A stretch of DNA of 64,000 nucleotides, taken from the NCBI GenBank assembly GCA_018398805.1, contig JAGFBZ010002260.1, positions 2,232,001 through 2,296,000 of the forward strand, given 5' to 3'. Position numbers and translations under genes: made by a program. The notes under the pieces were generated by a model. The model did no database searches, was not told where the DNA came from, and worked only from the letters and a program-made list of their open reading frames with translations. The stretch is from Hirundichthys speculiger. Taxonomy: Eukaryota; Chordata; Actinopteri; Beloniformes; Exocoetidae. Below, in pieces: positions 36,993-48,600 of this stretch (within the stretch, counting starts at the first letter, position 1; the number at the start of each line of letters is the position of its first letter).

Positions 36993-38040
36993 TTCCAGTT
37001 CCTTCCTTAACCCTCAATCTCAACCCTCACCCTTAACCCTCAATCGTTGGCCCTGGAAAGTAAGTGTTAGGGCTACCTTGTGACAAAGAAATGGGACACA
37101 CCTAGAGTGCAGTTACATCTTCAAACTGTGGGGGGCGGCCTTATGCCAAAGCTACGTCCAGTCTACCAAGAAAGCGATGACGATGATGAAGAAGAAGTAG
37201 AAGAAGAATGAGATAATACAGTGATCCCTCGCCAATTCGCGGTTTAAGTTCCACGGTTTTAGTTATTCACGTTTTTTTCAGAAATATATAATATAATGAA
37301 ATAATCAAGAAAGAAATCGCAGAAACATCACAGGATGTTGTTGGCGTTCTCACACAGCGAAGAAATGTTGTGAGCCAGCCTGGCCCCTTTAAGAAGGTAG
37401 CCTTAAGGGTAATGGTGTGGCCTTATGGGTAATGTAGTATGTGTGTTGTGGGGACGGCAGAAGAAAACAGGGTTAGATGAAAAGTGTAGTGAGCATCAAC
37501 AGCAGCCCAGCATGTATAGATTTACATTCTCTGTTAACCGACAGGAGCCCAACAATACAACCTGTGTGACGTTAAAAGTTCCTGCAGTGCCAGAATAAAG
37601 TGCCCGTTCCATGCAGGGAAAACTGGACTTTTTCTTTTTTTGTTGTTTTCGTGTTAGCCGCTAATTACGAGCCAAAAATAGCACAATACCAGTGGTTTCT
37701 TTACTACGGTTCAGAGACCAGAGGCTGTGAAGGTAACAGGAAGACCACAGTTGAGGCTTTGTCTTGTTTCGCTGCAGTGCCTGGCTACTGCGTGGGGGTG
37801 GGGGGTGGCGGTCCCCATTAACCGTGAAAAATAAGGAATCAATGTACAGCCATTCACAGACTTCAGAATACCATGGCCCAGTTTTAAATGTGAAAAATCT
37901 CCACGGCCCACCCAAACCTTTAATCACAACTGTGATTAACATACAGGACTGGAAGCTACGTTCCGATATTAATGTAAGGGGTCAACAAATAAGATGACAG
38001 TAGAATAAAGTCAGGGTTAGGGTTAAGGGAGGAATTGGAA
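36993..38040. mobile_element. TIR element (TTCCAATTCCTCCCTTAACC family), copy 2, interrupted by the Tigger MITE
   Basis: The left end is TTCCAGTTCCTTCCTTAACC and the right end the complement of TTCCAATTCCTCCCTTAACC. The block at 37035-37200 matches, in reverse orientation, 9480-9700 of the first copy, including GGGACAC, TACGTCCAGTCT and a GAA-rich run. The Tigger MITE at 37219-37844 inserted into it later. Superfamily is not determined. Confidence 0.7.
37219..37844. mobile_element. pogo/Tigger-like MITE, copy 1 (nested)
   Basis: It starts CAGTGATCCCTCGCC and ends with the decayed complement AAGGAATCAATG, with TA on both flanks. That fits pogo/Tigger-type termini. It shares long blocks with 62609-63321, for example GGATGTTGTTGGCGTTCTC versus GGATGTTGTGCGCGTTCTC, and GTGAGCCAGCCTGGCCCC. 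It lacks a segment of about 90 bp present near the right end of the other copy. It lies inside another TIR element. Confidence 0.8.
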
Positions 38041-38916
38041 TTCACCTCAAATACTCTCCCTGTTTTATCTGCCACGCCGTTGGCTTTCACGGAGATGAAC
38101 ATTTTGATGCATTTTTGACAGAATCGTCCAGTTGTCTCAGATTCAAAGATGGTCTTGTTGCTTTTCACAACCTGCTTCTCACAAGACATGATGAAGTCTT
38201 TTTTTTTTTCAACAAATCAGTTCCATCTCACGAAGCACGACAAATTAAATGTAAGCCGCAGGTTAAACCAACCTGAAATATAACCCATCAGTTCAATGGC
38301 CCTTGGCTTAAACTGATAACTGCCAAGGTGTCTCCCCGCCTTTGAAAGCAGCTGGATAAAAGCTGCCGAAGCTTTTGTGTAAGAGCGCAGGCAAACATAG
38401 TCAAGTGTCTTTGTATCTTTCTCTTTGAAGTGCATTGACATTCAGCCCGGGACTTCTGTTTGAAAATGTACCTTACCTCTCAAACTCCTCCAGCATGCTA
38501 CGTAAAGTCTGAGCAGCCCTCTTGTCCTTGAGAATCCCTAATGGGCTGTCTCTTTTTTGTGTGTGTTTGGTCTTTGAGGGAAAGGCAAACAGAGTGGGAC
38601 AGGTTGGCAGGTGGAATAGTGGAAGCAAAGGATTCCATTAAACTCCATCTCTGCAGCAAAAGTGTTCGTAGGGGAGCGGGACTCGCGGTGAAACCACAGG
38701 ACGTCGGCGGGAACGCGGAGACGTGTGGCGGGACTGCCAGAGCGCCACGTCACTGCTTATGATGGTCAATTTATCTGAGAGTAAAGGGGCTTTGAGAGCT
38801 ACAGTCTGCTGCAGGCAGCAGCAGAGCTAATGGTATCAATAAAGAGGGGTCCTTAAGTTTTCCTGTGTACGACACTGTTCATGTCACGTATGCTGGTCAG
38901 AGCTTGTCACTCATAT

Positions 38917-38995
38917 GGGACTGTTGCTCAGCAGGGAGGATGCCTGTCTGCTAACTGGAAGGTCAGTGGTTCAATTCCTGGCCCCCACTCGCAGC
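38917..38995 (+). mobile_element. tRNA-like SINE head
   Basis: TTGCTCAGCAGGGAGGATGC resembles a pol III A box, and GGTTCAATTCC is an exact B box (GGTTCRANNCC). They are separated by the spacing of a tRNA-derived SINE. The anticodon-arm region does not fold convincingly, so it is not a functional tRNA gene. The body downstream (to about 39110) is AT-mixed and unassigned. Confidence 0.6.
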
Positions 38996-39110
38996 TGTAT
39001 TTGCAGGATTTTGTTTTTGGGGCCTTAATTTGCCAAACTTGCCGTGGTTTTCAACCCTTTAATGTCACCGTTTGTACCGTTTCTTCTCCAACCCTAGAAT
39101 GATAACAGAT

Positions 39111-42036
39111 AAGATGGCCCATTTCCCAGATGGACAGACAGAAAATCAAACCGTTCCCCACGATCAGCATTTAAGCAGTCTGATGCGAATGTGTCATTGT
39201 TTTCACAGGCAGTTTGAAATAAACAGCATGCAACTGTGATCACAGTCCTCATCACCCTCAAAACTTCTGCTTTCTGGCTTTTTATTTTTCTTTCTTAGAA
39301 GTAAAGTCCCCCCAGTGATGTCATCATATGACAGCTGTTTGCTGGTCTCATGATAAATAGTGAGGCAGTCCTTTCCTACAGATGATCTCAGATAGGTTTC
39401 TGATTATCTCTTCAATTAAATAAATAAAATTCACACAAATGACCATTTTCAATATCCCAATTTCTGTCTGAACCAGGTCCAGTTTCAGCTAGTTTTACCC
39501 ACAATGCATCAACTGCATGGATACGTTCCTGAAGCTAAATGCTAAAAAATGAATTAGAGTTTAACACAATTAGAAAAGTTCATCATTTGACATGTGAACG
39601 GACGAATTTAATGATATATAAATTGTAAGTTGCAAAATGTTTTTGTTGATTCTGCAGCATAATTTATCTTTTTATTTGATTTAAGTTAAAAATAGTCTCA
39701 AGAAAGAGCTATTTTTCTGAATAGGCATAATTTTCTCATGAAGATTTTTTTTTATTTTCCTGCTAGAAAAACCGCAGCAGAAAAAAAGAACATGTTATAA
39801 GTTCTGCTCAACAGGGTTTGATGGAAAAATGACAAAAATTGTCACAAAAGAGAAAATTTCGTATTTGTGCTTCTTCTTCTTGGGTATTTCTCCATGTGTT
39901 TCCATCTCACCTCATCTTCTGCATCTTCCTCTGTTAATCTATCTCTCTGTCCTTCCTCTTCCTCAGTGTTCAGCCTGCTAAACTCTTCATAAGCCTCCCA
40001 TATCTTCTTTCCACCTCCTTCTCAACCTCACCTCTTTCTTCGTCTATCTTGCAATCACACTTCTTTGCGAACCCGTTAATTCCACCTCCCTCGCACTAAG
40101 AACCTTCCTGCCTTCCTCTCCTGCAACATGTTTTGTTGCTGCTCTGTCATCTTGCAGCTTTGCGCCGCCACCTACAGCCCTTCTCAACTCTTTCCTGACG
40201 TTCACGCAGAAGCCTTGATCTTCTGCTCTCCCTTTTCTCTTCTCCTCTTTTGTACCACCAGATCCATCCTACATGTTACTATTTCGTGCCGTATGGCTAC
40301 ACTCTCCCTCTTGCTGCTTTGCAGACTCTGATCCCTTTCAGATTTAATGTTCTGTAAAGACTCTAGTCCACCTGCATGCGTCTGCTATGTCGCCCTGTGA
40401 TCCTCCCTCTTCTTGAAATATGTATCCAGCCATTTCCATCCCTTTATTTAAAAAAAAAAAAAGTTCCCCACCATCTGTTCTTCCACATTCCTGTCCTTAA
40501 CACCATAATCGTCATCGCACTTCTTCGCTCCCTTCACCAACATGACACTTATTTTGAATTTCCAAGGTAACTGGTCATGTGTGTAACGCCACAACCAGAT
40601 GAGTCTGACCTCAAAATGTAGACTCTGCTGCTTGTCAAATGTGATGCTCTTTTTGTAAGTATTTCATGAGACGCAGTATTTTTCTACAGCACATCTAAGA
40701 TTTAAGAAGAGGATTTTTTTGTTGACTTGTGAAATTTGATGGGCCTCTTGAGTCCCACTATTATGAAGGGCTTTGATGGCCTAAAAAAAAAAAAAAACAA
40801 AGAAAAGAAATCATAATCACAGTCCTAAGAAATAATTTTCCATCTCAAAGAAACTGATTACACTCAGCACAAGTGCCCATGTGTTCATTAAAAAGACATT
40901 GATTTTCTTTTCTTTCTTTCTTTTCAATAGATTTTGTATGAAAGGCTTTTGGACAGCAGAAACCCCCCTGAGCTCTGCAGTCTCCGGGGACATCTTCCTA
41001 TGATATCATCCATCTTGCCTTCTTTGTGTGCTTGCTTTGATATTTATGGGTCAGTGTGACCGCTGACTTTCATCTGCCAGGAATGTGTTCAGACAGTATT
41101 TGTATTTTACGAGGGGATGCAGCTTTCTGTGAAACTGAAGGTAGTCCTGCAGCCGTAGCGTTAGCTGTGATGTATTATTGAATCGTGAGATGTGAGAACG
41201 GCTCCAATCGGATTTCATCACTTTTGTAATAAGATATATATTTTTAAAGAAGACCCATACACAAAAACAACTTGATTACACTGAATCATGGGTCATTTGT
41301 CTGTAATGAGAAACCGTGATGCGGCATCGGATCAAACACAAGATCCCTGATTGCCACGACGGCTTCTCTGTATCCGTCCCCGCAGATGCCTGTCAGTATT
41401 AAATTGGCATCACATTAGCAGTCATATCTGGAGTCTCAGCTGGCTCTGGCTCCCACCAATATCTTTGATATCTGATCACTCATCCCTTTATGAGCGAACG
41501 GCTAAGACTTCCTGGCACGCCGCTTGTTACGGTGGTTCAGTCCTGCGTCAGAATCAAAGGTTGCTGGTCCTCTGCCACCTGAGCCCCTCAACCTTAGATT
41601 GTAGGAGTTTGGATTCAGCATAATCAAAGCCCGGAGTTTAGATGGATGACGTCTCCGGGGGAACATTTAACAAGTGTACCGGGTTGGTTAGTCACACGTG
41701 ATATTTTTCTATTCAAACAGGACCTGTAAACAAACATAATGACCTCACTGTTATTTCATAAGATTGATTGTGCAGTAAGCACTAAGCAGCCAGGCTGAAA
41801 ACTTCCGTTTCGCCTGCTCTCTGCTCGGGGTCGCCACGGCGGAGTGATCCGCATGAGAAGTTTTCCCTGCGGTATTTCCCTGCAACATACATTTTCTGTT
41901 TCCACAGGTACACCTGTCAAAGGGAGAAATAATGTTTCAAGATTGTCACTGATGGACTTTATGTACCTGTTGCCTCAGTGTAAACCGACCAATCAGAGCG
42001 CTTGTCCTGTTAAACTATTCATGAGCACAGCTTATA
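39111..42036. other. No gene recognised
   Basis: Contains the pyrimidine-rich block described separately, and otherwise AT-rich sequence. The frame from 41844 to 42020 upstream of the THAP remnant lies outside the transposon boundary and is not part of its gene. Confidence 0.45.
39860..40560 (+). other. Pyrimidine-rich (C+T) strand-biased stretch
   Basis: Roughly 700 bp are dominated by C and T on the + strand, with many TTCCTC, CTTCTT and TCCCTC words. The short open frames inside are a consequence of this bias. No gene or transposon motif is recognised. Confidence 0.6.
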
Positions 42037-42140
42037 GTCGGTTTTCACGGCGCGTCATCCAACCGGAAGTTGCCATCTTGGAGGCACGCGGCAACGTAAA
42101 CAAAGCGCACACACTGGAGAAAAATCGGACGTCTTCATTG

Positions 42141-42691
42141 AAAAAGGTAAATTATTGCCGTGTTTTCGGCTGTACCACCCAGACAGACCGCGAGAGACAC
42201 TTGGAGTTTTATAGACTTCCAAAGGTTATTAAAAATCAGGGAGAACAATGGCAGAAGTTGTCAGAGGAAAGGAGGCGCTTGTGGTTAGCAAAGCTAAACC
42301 AAGACCTGCATGGCAAAAATCTGGACAACATCCGAATTTGTTCGGCCCATTTCTTGTCAGGTAAGTTAAGTGAAATGTTGTTAGCTCTTAATTTCACACA
42401 TGAATAATTATCAAGAAAAAAAAGCTCTTAATTTCTAGTCTAATGATAATATCAAGCTACCACCTAGCTACGCTAGCAACACAGTTCTTAAAATGTAGAG
42501 CTACAATGTGCTATATTTCTCATTGTATTCCAGGTAAAAGGTCTGACCTTCATCAAAAGGACGACCCAGATTGGATGCCATCTGTTGGAATGACGGGTCA
42601 TCAAAGGTCACCTGAAGAAACAGGGACATCACGCTACAAACGGCGTATGAATCGAACCCAGCAGAGACTGGAGGTTGAAGTACAGACTTGA
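42141..42691 (+). pseudogene. THAP-domain remnant of the ISL2EU element (exons ~42141-42360 and 42534-42691)
   Basis: The first exon shows the C2CH THAP pattern: CRVFGC, a conserved Trp (RRRLWLAKL), then ICSAHF. It stops at a GT donor after TTGTCAG (42361). An acceptor at 42533 continues the same phase into GKRSDLHQKDDPDWMPSVG, matching the usual THAP end (DPDWVPS). The frame then terminates after RLEVEVQT at 42691, far short of a transposase. There is no obvious Met directly before the zinc finger inside the element (LKKVNYC); the only upstream ATGs in this frame, such as that at 42021, fall outside its boundary. I read it as a broken transposon gene, not a host THAP gene. Confidence 0.72.
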
Positions 42692-42778
42692 AAATCTACT
42701 CATAAAAGTACAAGTACCCCAAAAAAGCTACTTAATGACAGTAATTTGAGTATTTGTAATTATTTACTTCCACCCCTG
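42690..42778. mobile_element. hAT-like MITE end fragment inside the ISL2EU remnant
   Basis: The segment around AAAGTACAAGTACC...GTAATTATTTACTTCCACCCCTGG resembles the end of the common fish MITE whose termini read CAGTGGTGGAAAGTA. Only one end is present. It begins where THAP homology stops. Confidence 0.45.
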
Positions 42779-42830
42779 GATATCATACAGTTAAGATTAG
42801 ATTGATTAAAGACGTTATGGCATTACTTAC

Positions 42831-43170
42831 TTTGGCCTTCACAACACATCTGTCGTTGATTATTTGATACTGCAGCTCTCTCACCCATCCACAGACCATC
42901 TGGTTATAGGCCTCCAAACTTTTGTAAGATTTAAGATCTTCTGTTGTTTATGGGCTTGGCGAGAAAACCAGGTAGTTTACGATGTCGGGGTATGCAATCG
43001 AAGGGAGGCTCTCCGGCTCGTCATTGCTCCAAGACGAGGGAGCTAACTCGTACGGATCGGCACCACCGACAAACTGTAACTTTTCAGAATATCGTTCCCT
43101 TTCCCGTGGACCAAGTCCTTCTCTGTATGTTTTTGCATCTGTAACGTCTTTTGAAGAGCTTTATCCGTCC
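42831..43170 (-). pseudogene. N-terminal exon of the ISL2EU YqaJ-family protein, with in-frame stop
   Basis: On the minus strand one frame reads RYSEKLQFVGGADPYELAP, then YPDIVNYLVF, EDLKSYKSLEAYN and VCGWVREL, ending ...RCVVKAK before a GTAAGT donor at 42830. These are hallmarks of the N-terminus of the SWIM/YqaJ recombinase-like proteins carried by ISL2EU elements. A TAA interrupts the frame after FSPSP, where family members are open, so the copy is dead. The downstream YqaJ exons are absent. It converges with the THAP frame on the opposite strand, as in intact elements. Confidence 0.68.
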
Positions 43171-43499
43171 TTTATCCACGGTCGTTTGCTTTGATCCAGC
43201 GGCGTGTTTACATCCGAGTACCTCCAAGATGGCCGCGCATCCAGGTCACTGACCAAAAACGTGACGTAGGTGAAAACCCTCTATTATAGGGCCATTTACA
43301 GGGATTGGATCAGGTGAGTAAAAATGCACCTGGACAATTTTTGGTTAAAACAACATTACGTCCCCTATTAAGAAACCTCAGATGACATGTTAAATCAGCT
43401 AATGAATATATTCTAAGAGACCTTTAAAGGTCGAGGTAGTATCTGCTTCTCAAACACTAACTCCGAGCTGATTCCAGAAGAAAGCAGCCTGGCAGCTGA

Positions 43500-43900
43500 A
43501 GGTCCTGCCTCCTACTCTACCTTCAGAAACTCTGCGCACCGCATGTAAGCCTGCAGTTTGAGAGTAAAGTGCTCTGTCGGGATGGAGCTATTAGCTCCTT
43601 GAGATAAGAGGGAGCTAAGCCCAGGAAAGAAGCTGCAGAGAGCAGAGGTTAGAAGAGCTTCGAATATCCGTGTCCGGGCAGGTAGTGTTGGATCTTTGAT
43701 GATGTTTTCATCATTATTATTATTGTCATTACTATCACCAATAATCTGGAAGGTTGACCATCCAACACAAGCATACAAATACTGATGAGTTAGAGATTTA
43801 GCATTTGTGATAAACCTCAGAGCGCCATGATAAGCCATATTTAAGACAGTGACAATTAACGGATGCATACATGTAAATGACATCATCACAATCTGACACA
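43500..43900 (-). pseudogene. Possible LINE reverse-transcriptase C-terminal fragment
   Basis: The minus-strand frame contains YHGALRFITNAKSLTHQY and VGWSTF, close to the VYHSALRFITG...THH...VGWPSL stretch of several fish LINE ORF2 proteins. A (GTT/ATT)-like run and an unrelated low-complexity segment follow. The match is short, so I keep this tentative. Confidence 0.45.
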
Positions 43901-44839
43901 GACATGAGTTAGCTTTCAAAGAGAGAGAGGCTATATATTTCATGCTCTCTACCTGATTCTTGATGTGTGCAAGTCCTGGAGAGCAGGAAAAATGACCCTT
44001 TTACACAGATGATCTGCAACCTGAAAGCAAGGATAAAAGACAAACATGATGAATGTTTAGTTGAGATATGATGAGTTAAACTTGGAGCAGCTGTGGTGGA
44101 GAGCCAGTTGAATTATCCCTGTCAAAGGTCCTATGAAGGAGACCAGGGTCATTTTTCTTGCTCCCCAGTGATGTTTGTGCTTCCAATTTATGGAAATGTA
44201 ACTTTTCCCTCTCCAGCCGTCAGTTTGGGTACTGTATGATGAATATCAGGCAAATGAGTCTCTGTTTCTATCACGGGGGGAGGTAACCCCAGTTGTAACT
44301 ACAGAGCGAATCCAGCAGGGAGCGCACTTTTCATACCATCGCGCTCCTGCTCACCATCAGTAAGAGTTTATCCTGCTCAGATGAAAATATTTTTTTCTTG
44401 CATGGGAACGTTTCTCTGTTGTATTTTAGGTGGAATGTTCGGTTTTAAGTTCAGAAATGGCAAATATTAAACACGAGCCCGTGAAAACACTCTCCCTGGG
44501 GCGCGTGCGTAATTGCTCCATATGTATAAGTCAAGCATACAGCTCACATATGCCTCCTGAGGGGCGCGTAAACGCTACACGTTTCATTATAAGTCCTCTA
44601 CTTTGCCTTTTTGCATTTCATCTTCACAAATCTGACCGTTTTGATTGATGCTGAATCCGTGTTTGCTTTGATGAAGTGCTCGTGAAAAACACGTTTTCTT
44701 TACATCAAATGAGGTCCTTTTTTGCCGCAAAGAACAAGAAGCGCGTTTAGGGCAGTGAAAGATGAGAAGAAGTTTGAAGGTGGGCAGGGCGGCGCAGGTA
44801 GGGGGGGGGGGTGTTCATAGGGAGGGGGAGTTGTTTCTG

Positions 44840-45259
44840 CTGTAAACGGGCGTCCCCGGGTCTTTGCGCCAAGAGCCCGCGGCATTGTGGCCCCCGCTCC
44901 GCCATCCGCCTCTCCTTGGAAACCGCGCCAGCGAGCAGCTGAGGCAGCCTCAGCATTTCAAACGTCTGGTGCTGCAAAAGTTTCCACCCTGAAAACACGC
45001 TCGCGTCACAGCAGCAGCTGCCGCGGCGGGCTGGTGCGGGACAGGACGCATCCCCGCATGTAGGTTAGTGGCGGGACTTATTCAGCAGCTTTCACGTGCG
45101 TGCCTAAGATGTTCTTACTGGCACTATTTACATATTAACACCACATCTATAGGAGCTCATTGCTGCATGCGTCAAACCCCGGTGTATCTTTATTATGTGC
45201 AGAAAAATCTTAGAAGTGTCATTGCACCGCGGATTAAAAGTTGGATATCGGTGTCATAG
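44840..45259 (+). promoter_or_regulatory. GC/CpG-rich region upstream of dmrt2b, probable 5' UTR and promoter
   Basis: Base composition changes sharply here from the AT-rich surroundings: CpG-dense sequence runs from about 44860 to 45060, then a more mixed stretch leads into the ATG. No clear TATA box is visible, as is common for developmental genes with CpG-island promoters. The transcription start cannot be placed from sequence alone. A non-coding 5' exon further upstream is possible. Confidence 0.45.
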
Positions 45260-45646
45260 ATGTCCACTCAGCTGGAAGGAGGCCTGGAGACCGCGGCGGG
45301 ACGAGATGTACTGCTAAAACCCAAAGAAGCGCTTGACGTGACGAGTCCTGACGGATGCGCGGGTCAGAGCGGCTGCCGCGAGGAAGGAGGAGAGAATAAA
45401 GCCGCCCCGACCGCGGAGGCGGAGAGCCACCAGCCCAGGCCGCGGAAGATGACCCGGAGCCCCAAATGCGCCCGCTGTCGCAACCACGGCGTCGTCTCGT
45501 GCCTGAAAGGCCACAAGCGCTTCTGCCGCTGGAGGGACTGCCGCTGCGCCTGCTGCCTGCTGGTGGTGGAGCGGCAGCGCGTCATGGCCGCGCAGGTCGC
45601 GCTGCGGAGACAGCAGGCGGCCGAGGTGAAGAGAGCGCAGGGCCAG
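45260..45646 (+). CDS. dmrt2b: dmrt2b exon 1: N-terminus and DM domain
   Basis: This exon codes for 129 residues and ends in phase 0. An in-frame TAG sits directly before the ATG at 45260, so no longer upstream frame is possible in this exon. Its Kozak context is weak (T at -3). The next in-frame ATG, at 45449 (Met64), has A at -3 and lies just before the DM domain, so a short isoform is conceivable. Zinc ligands visible in the DM module are Cys70, Cys73, His76, Cys81, His85, Cys89, Cys94, Cys96 and a terminal Cys98/Cys99 pair. The recognition-helix region [17 protein letters not shown] (residues 104-120) is intact. The terminal knuckle reads CRCACC, where I recall CQCANC in vertebrate DMRT2. 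The exon is very GC-rich. Confidence 0.93.
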
Positions 45647-48600
45647 GTGAGTGGATGAGAAATGACCGAGGAACAGAGAGAGTCTCTGGTTGTAAAGCAG
45701 CGGTGACGCAGATGTTGTAGGCGAGGGTCAGGGTTCAAATGTGAGGATATAAAAAAGAAATCAGAAGAAAACAGCAGATAAAAAAGTTGAGAAAGTAATG
45801 TCTTTAAAACTGTACAATTTGGTACTTGAGGTCCAAATTATAAAGTTCTCGCTGCACAAATGTAAATTTTGGAGACTATGCTGTTGAGACACATTCAGGT
45901 GGTTTATTATTAGACTTTTTTCATTTTCATTTTTTCCCCCCCGTTAAATATACAGTCATGGAAAAAATTATTAGACCCTTGTTTTCTTCAGTTTCTTGTT
46001 CATTTTAATGCCTGGTACAACTAAAGGTACATTTGTTTGGACAAACATAACGATAACCACAAAGATTGCTCATAAGAGTTTTATTTAAGAGCTGATATCT
46101 TACCATTTTCCATGGTTTTCTTGATTATAACCTAAATCACTTAAGTTTTTACATCAATAGCCAAAAACACTGCTTTTATGCATTCAGTGTTTTCTTTTCT
46201 GTCTGTTTTAGTCACATGATGATGTTTAGTGGTACCAGGTACTAAAATGAACAAGAAAGTGAAGAAAAAATGGTGGTCTAATAATTTTTTCCATGACTGT
46301 AGATCCAATTTTGAACACTAAGCTTTTACTAAGTACTATTTAATGCCCACTTTCTAATATTGGAGAGAGATAACTTCTTTTATTTACTTTAACCTACTTA
46401 AGATCTTTTTGAAAGGGAATTAGAGTAAATTAAAATCGCAAAAGTATTAAAAAGCAAACATGAACAACTGACACATTTGAAAATGGAAGAACAGACCACT
46501 GAGCATAGCTTTAAACAGGTGATTCTAACTTTATTTGAATTATAGGTGGTGATTTAGTTCAAAAATGAAATTCTTAACAACTTAACTTTATTTCTATGTT
46601 ACATCATATATTCGTTATAATGCCATTTTGGTACTTCTTTAAACAAAATTACATTTTTTTGCCATGTTCTAAATACCTTCCATTTTTCAGTCCCAGAGAT
46701 TCTCTCTACCTGTGTCTCACATGTGTATTAATCACTTTTAATTACCCTCGGGAGGGTGTCTCTGCATAAGATAATTATGTCTAAATGTCTAACTCCTGTT
46801 CATGCGTTTCTGTCAGAGTAAAAGGGGGGTCAAGTGTGCAGCCCCGTTGAGGAGAACATCGTATCAGGGTTACACAAGAGCAGCCGAGTCCAGCATCGTG
46901 GCTAAGAGCATCCTGCAGGGTAAAGTTTAATTAACATCCCCTACCTTATTAACATTTCTCTTTCAGCCCATGACCTTATACATATATTTAGTGCATATAT
47001 ATATGTATTTGTTTTTTCATTTGATAATATTTCACTGAAGACGAACTGTTAAATTGTGCGATTGTTTTTAGTGTTGTGTGCATTGAATCTCTTGTCAGTA
47101 GTTGAGATTATTCACAGGATTAAATGCTAAACTCCAGGTGTGTTTTCACATTTTTAACTTTTCCAACACAGGAAACCATACAGAAATTAAAGTTAGTGTT
47201 GACATTGATTCCCCACAGATAACTATAATTTAAACACATGCATCAGTTTTGCATAATCATTTTTTAATTTTTTTGCATTGTGGGTTCCACTTTTCAGTCC
47301 TAGAGTTGAAAGTTAATCCTCACAACTCTTTTAAAGAAATGTAACTTTAGCCTCGAAAGCTTACACATATTAGTTTCTATAACTCTGCGACTGCAACAGC
47401 ATTTAAACAGTTGTTCTCACTGCACCTCCGGCTCTTCTCCTGGGTTATAATTGGACATTAAAAGACACGCTCAATTTCAAACTCCAACACTGTAACTTCT
47501 CTGCTTCACAACTCCAAGTCATTATTTTAATTCATCTTGTTTATTAATTCCTCCTGGCTCACAGTCAAGTCATGGTTTGTCTTCTTTATAGCCCCCTCAG
47601 TCTTCCTGTGCCCTCAGCAAAGGAAAAAAAAAAAATGACACAACTAACCAACTGCATAATTAAAATAATAAACTAAGCGTTCAGACATGAACTCAGCAAT
47701 TAATCGGTTGGAACAATTTTATTGTCTCTAAAACGATTCCATGAATGAGTGTGTGACAGCAGGATGTGGCTTTGCTCCCGTGTTCAGGGTTAAAACCTGC
47801 GACGTGTCCGGCGGTGGACGCGTCCTGCTGGTCGAAGCAGCAGCAGCAGCAGCAGCAGCGGGACCAGGCGCCCTTCCCCTGCCCCTCCATCAGCGCCCGC
47901 ATGAGGAAGAGACGCGCCTTCGCCGACAAGGAGCTGGAGAACGTGATGCTGCAGCGGGAGCTGAGGCAGAGGGAGCTCCAGAACGACGTTCCTTTCCCCC
48001 CCGCTGCCCTCATCCCCGTGGTCAACCCCGCGCCCCTGCACATCTCCCCCGGCCTCCACTGCTGCGCTCCCAGCAAAGAGCCCTCCTCTGCAGGGACGGC
48101 CGGCTGCGTCCCCGTGTATAAATATAAGCCTCTTTACGAGTGCGGCCTCCAGTTTTATGAGTTCTTCTACCTAAAGAGCAGGTCCTCAACAAGAGGTGAC
48201 TACAATGACTTTCTGTCATGTCAAAGTTCAGAGCAACACCGGGAGGACAAGGAGACACAGAACGGTTGGAAAGACTGTGGGAAGAAAAAGCAGCCGGACC
48301 TAATACCTGGCCCACCTCAACAGAGACCCAAACCCGATGGCAGCACCATGTCATGCGTCGGCCACGCCAAACCCCCCTCACAACTGACAGAAATAATGGA
48401 CTCACATGGCCCTGCAACAACCGCGCTCGCTATTTCTGGATCAGATCAGGGTGTCCTGAGCGAGCCAGACATCAGCGCGCCCAGCAGGACTTTCGATCCG
48501 GGACCCGTGACAGCTCAGGGCTGGAACGCAGACCCTCCCTCCGCCCAGGCGGGCCCTCGTGCCGACTCCATCAAGAGTCCTCACGGCAGCGCAGCGAGGA

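Larger units (their letters stand above)
42037..43281. mobile_element. ISL2EU-type (PIF/Harbinger-related) DNA transposon remnant with THAP and YqaJ-family ORFs
   Basis: Subterminal inverted repeats read inward from both ends: GTCGGTTTTCACGG at the left, and GAGGGTTTTCACCT as the complement of the right end. Both are followed by CATCTTGGAGG and GTAAACA blocks. Both ends abut TA. Inside, a THAP zinc-finger frame runs on + (two exons) and a YqaJ-family frame runs on - ; THAP plus YqaJ is the known gene pair of ISL2EU transposons. At ~1.25 kb most of both genes is missing (DDE transposase core, YqaJ core). A fragment of another MITE (42690-42778) lies in the middle, possibly at the deletion junction. 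Confidence 0.75.

Noticed and set aside
38917..38995. A functional tRNA gene
   Set aside because: The A and B boxes are present but the cloverleaf arms and 3' end do not pair properly; a tRNA-derived SINE head explains it better.
41844..42407. A continuous 187-codon gene starting at 41844 that includes the THAP finger
   Set aside because: The transposon boundary at 42037 lies inside it, the sequence upstream lacks homology, and a splice donor at 42361 interrupts the THAP domain, whose end is in a second exon.
47690..48420. Several long frames opposite to or out of phase with dmrt2b exon 3
   Set aside because: GC-rich exon shadows; only the + frame ending at 48653 carries DMRT2 motifs and joins the splice sites in phase.
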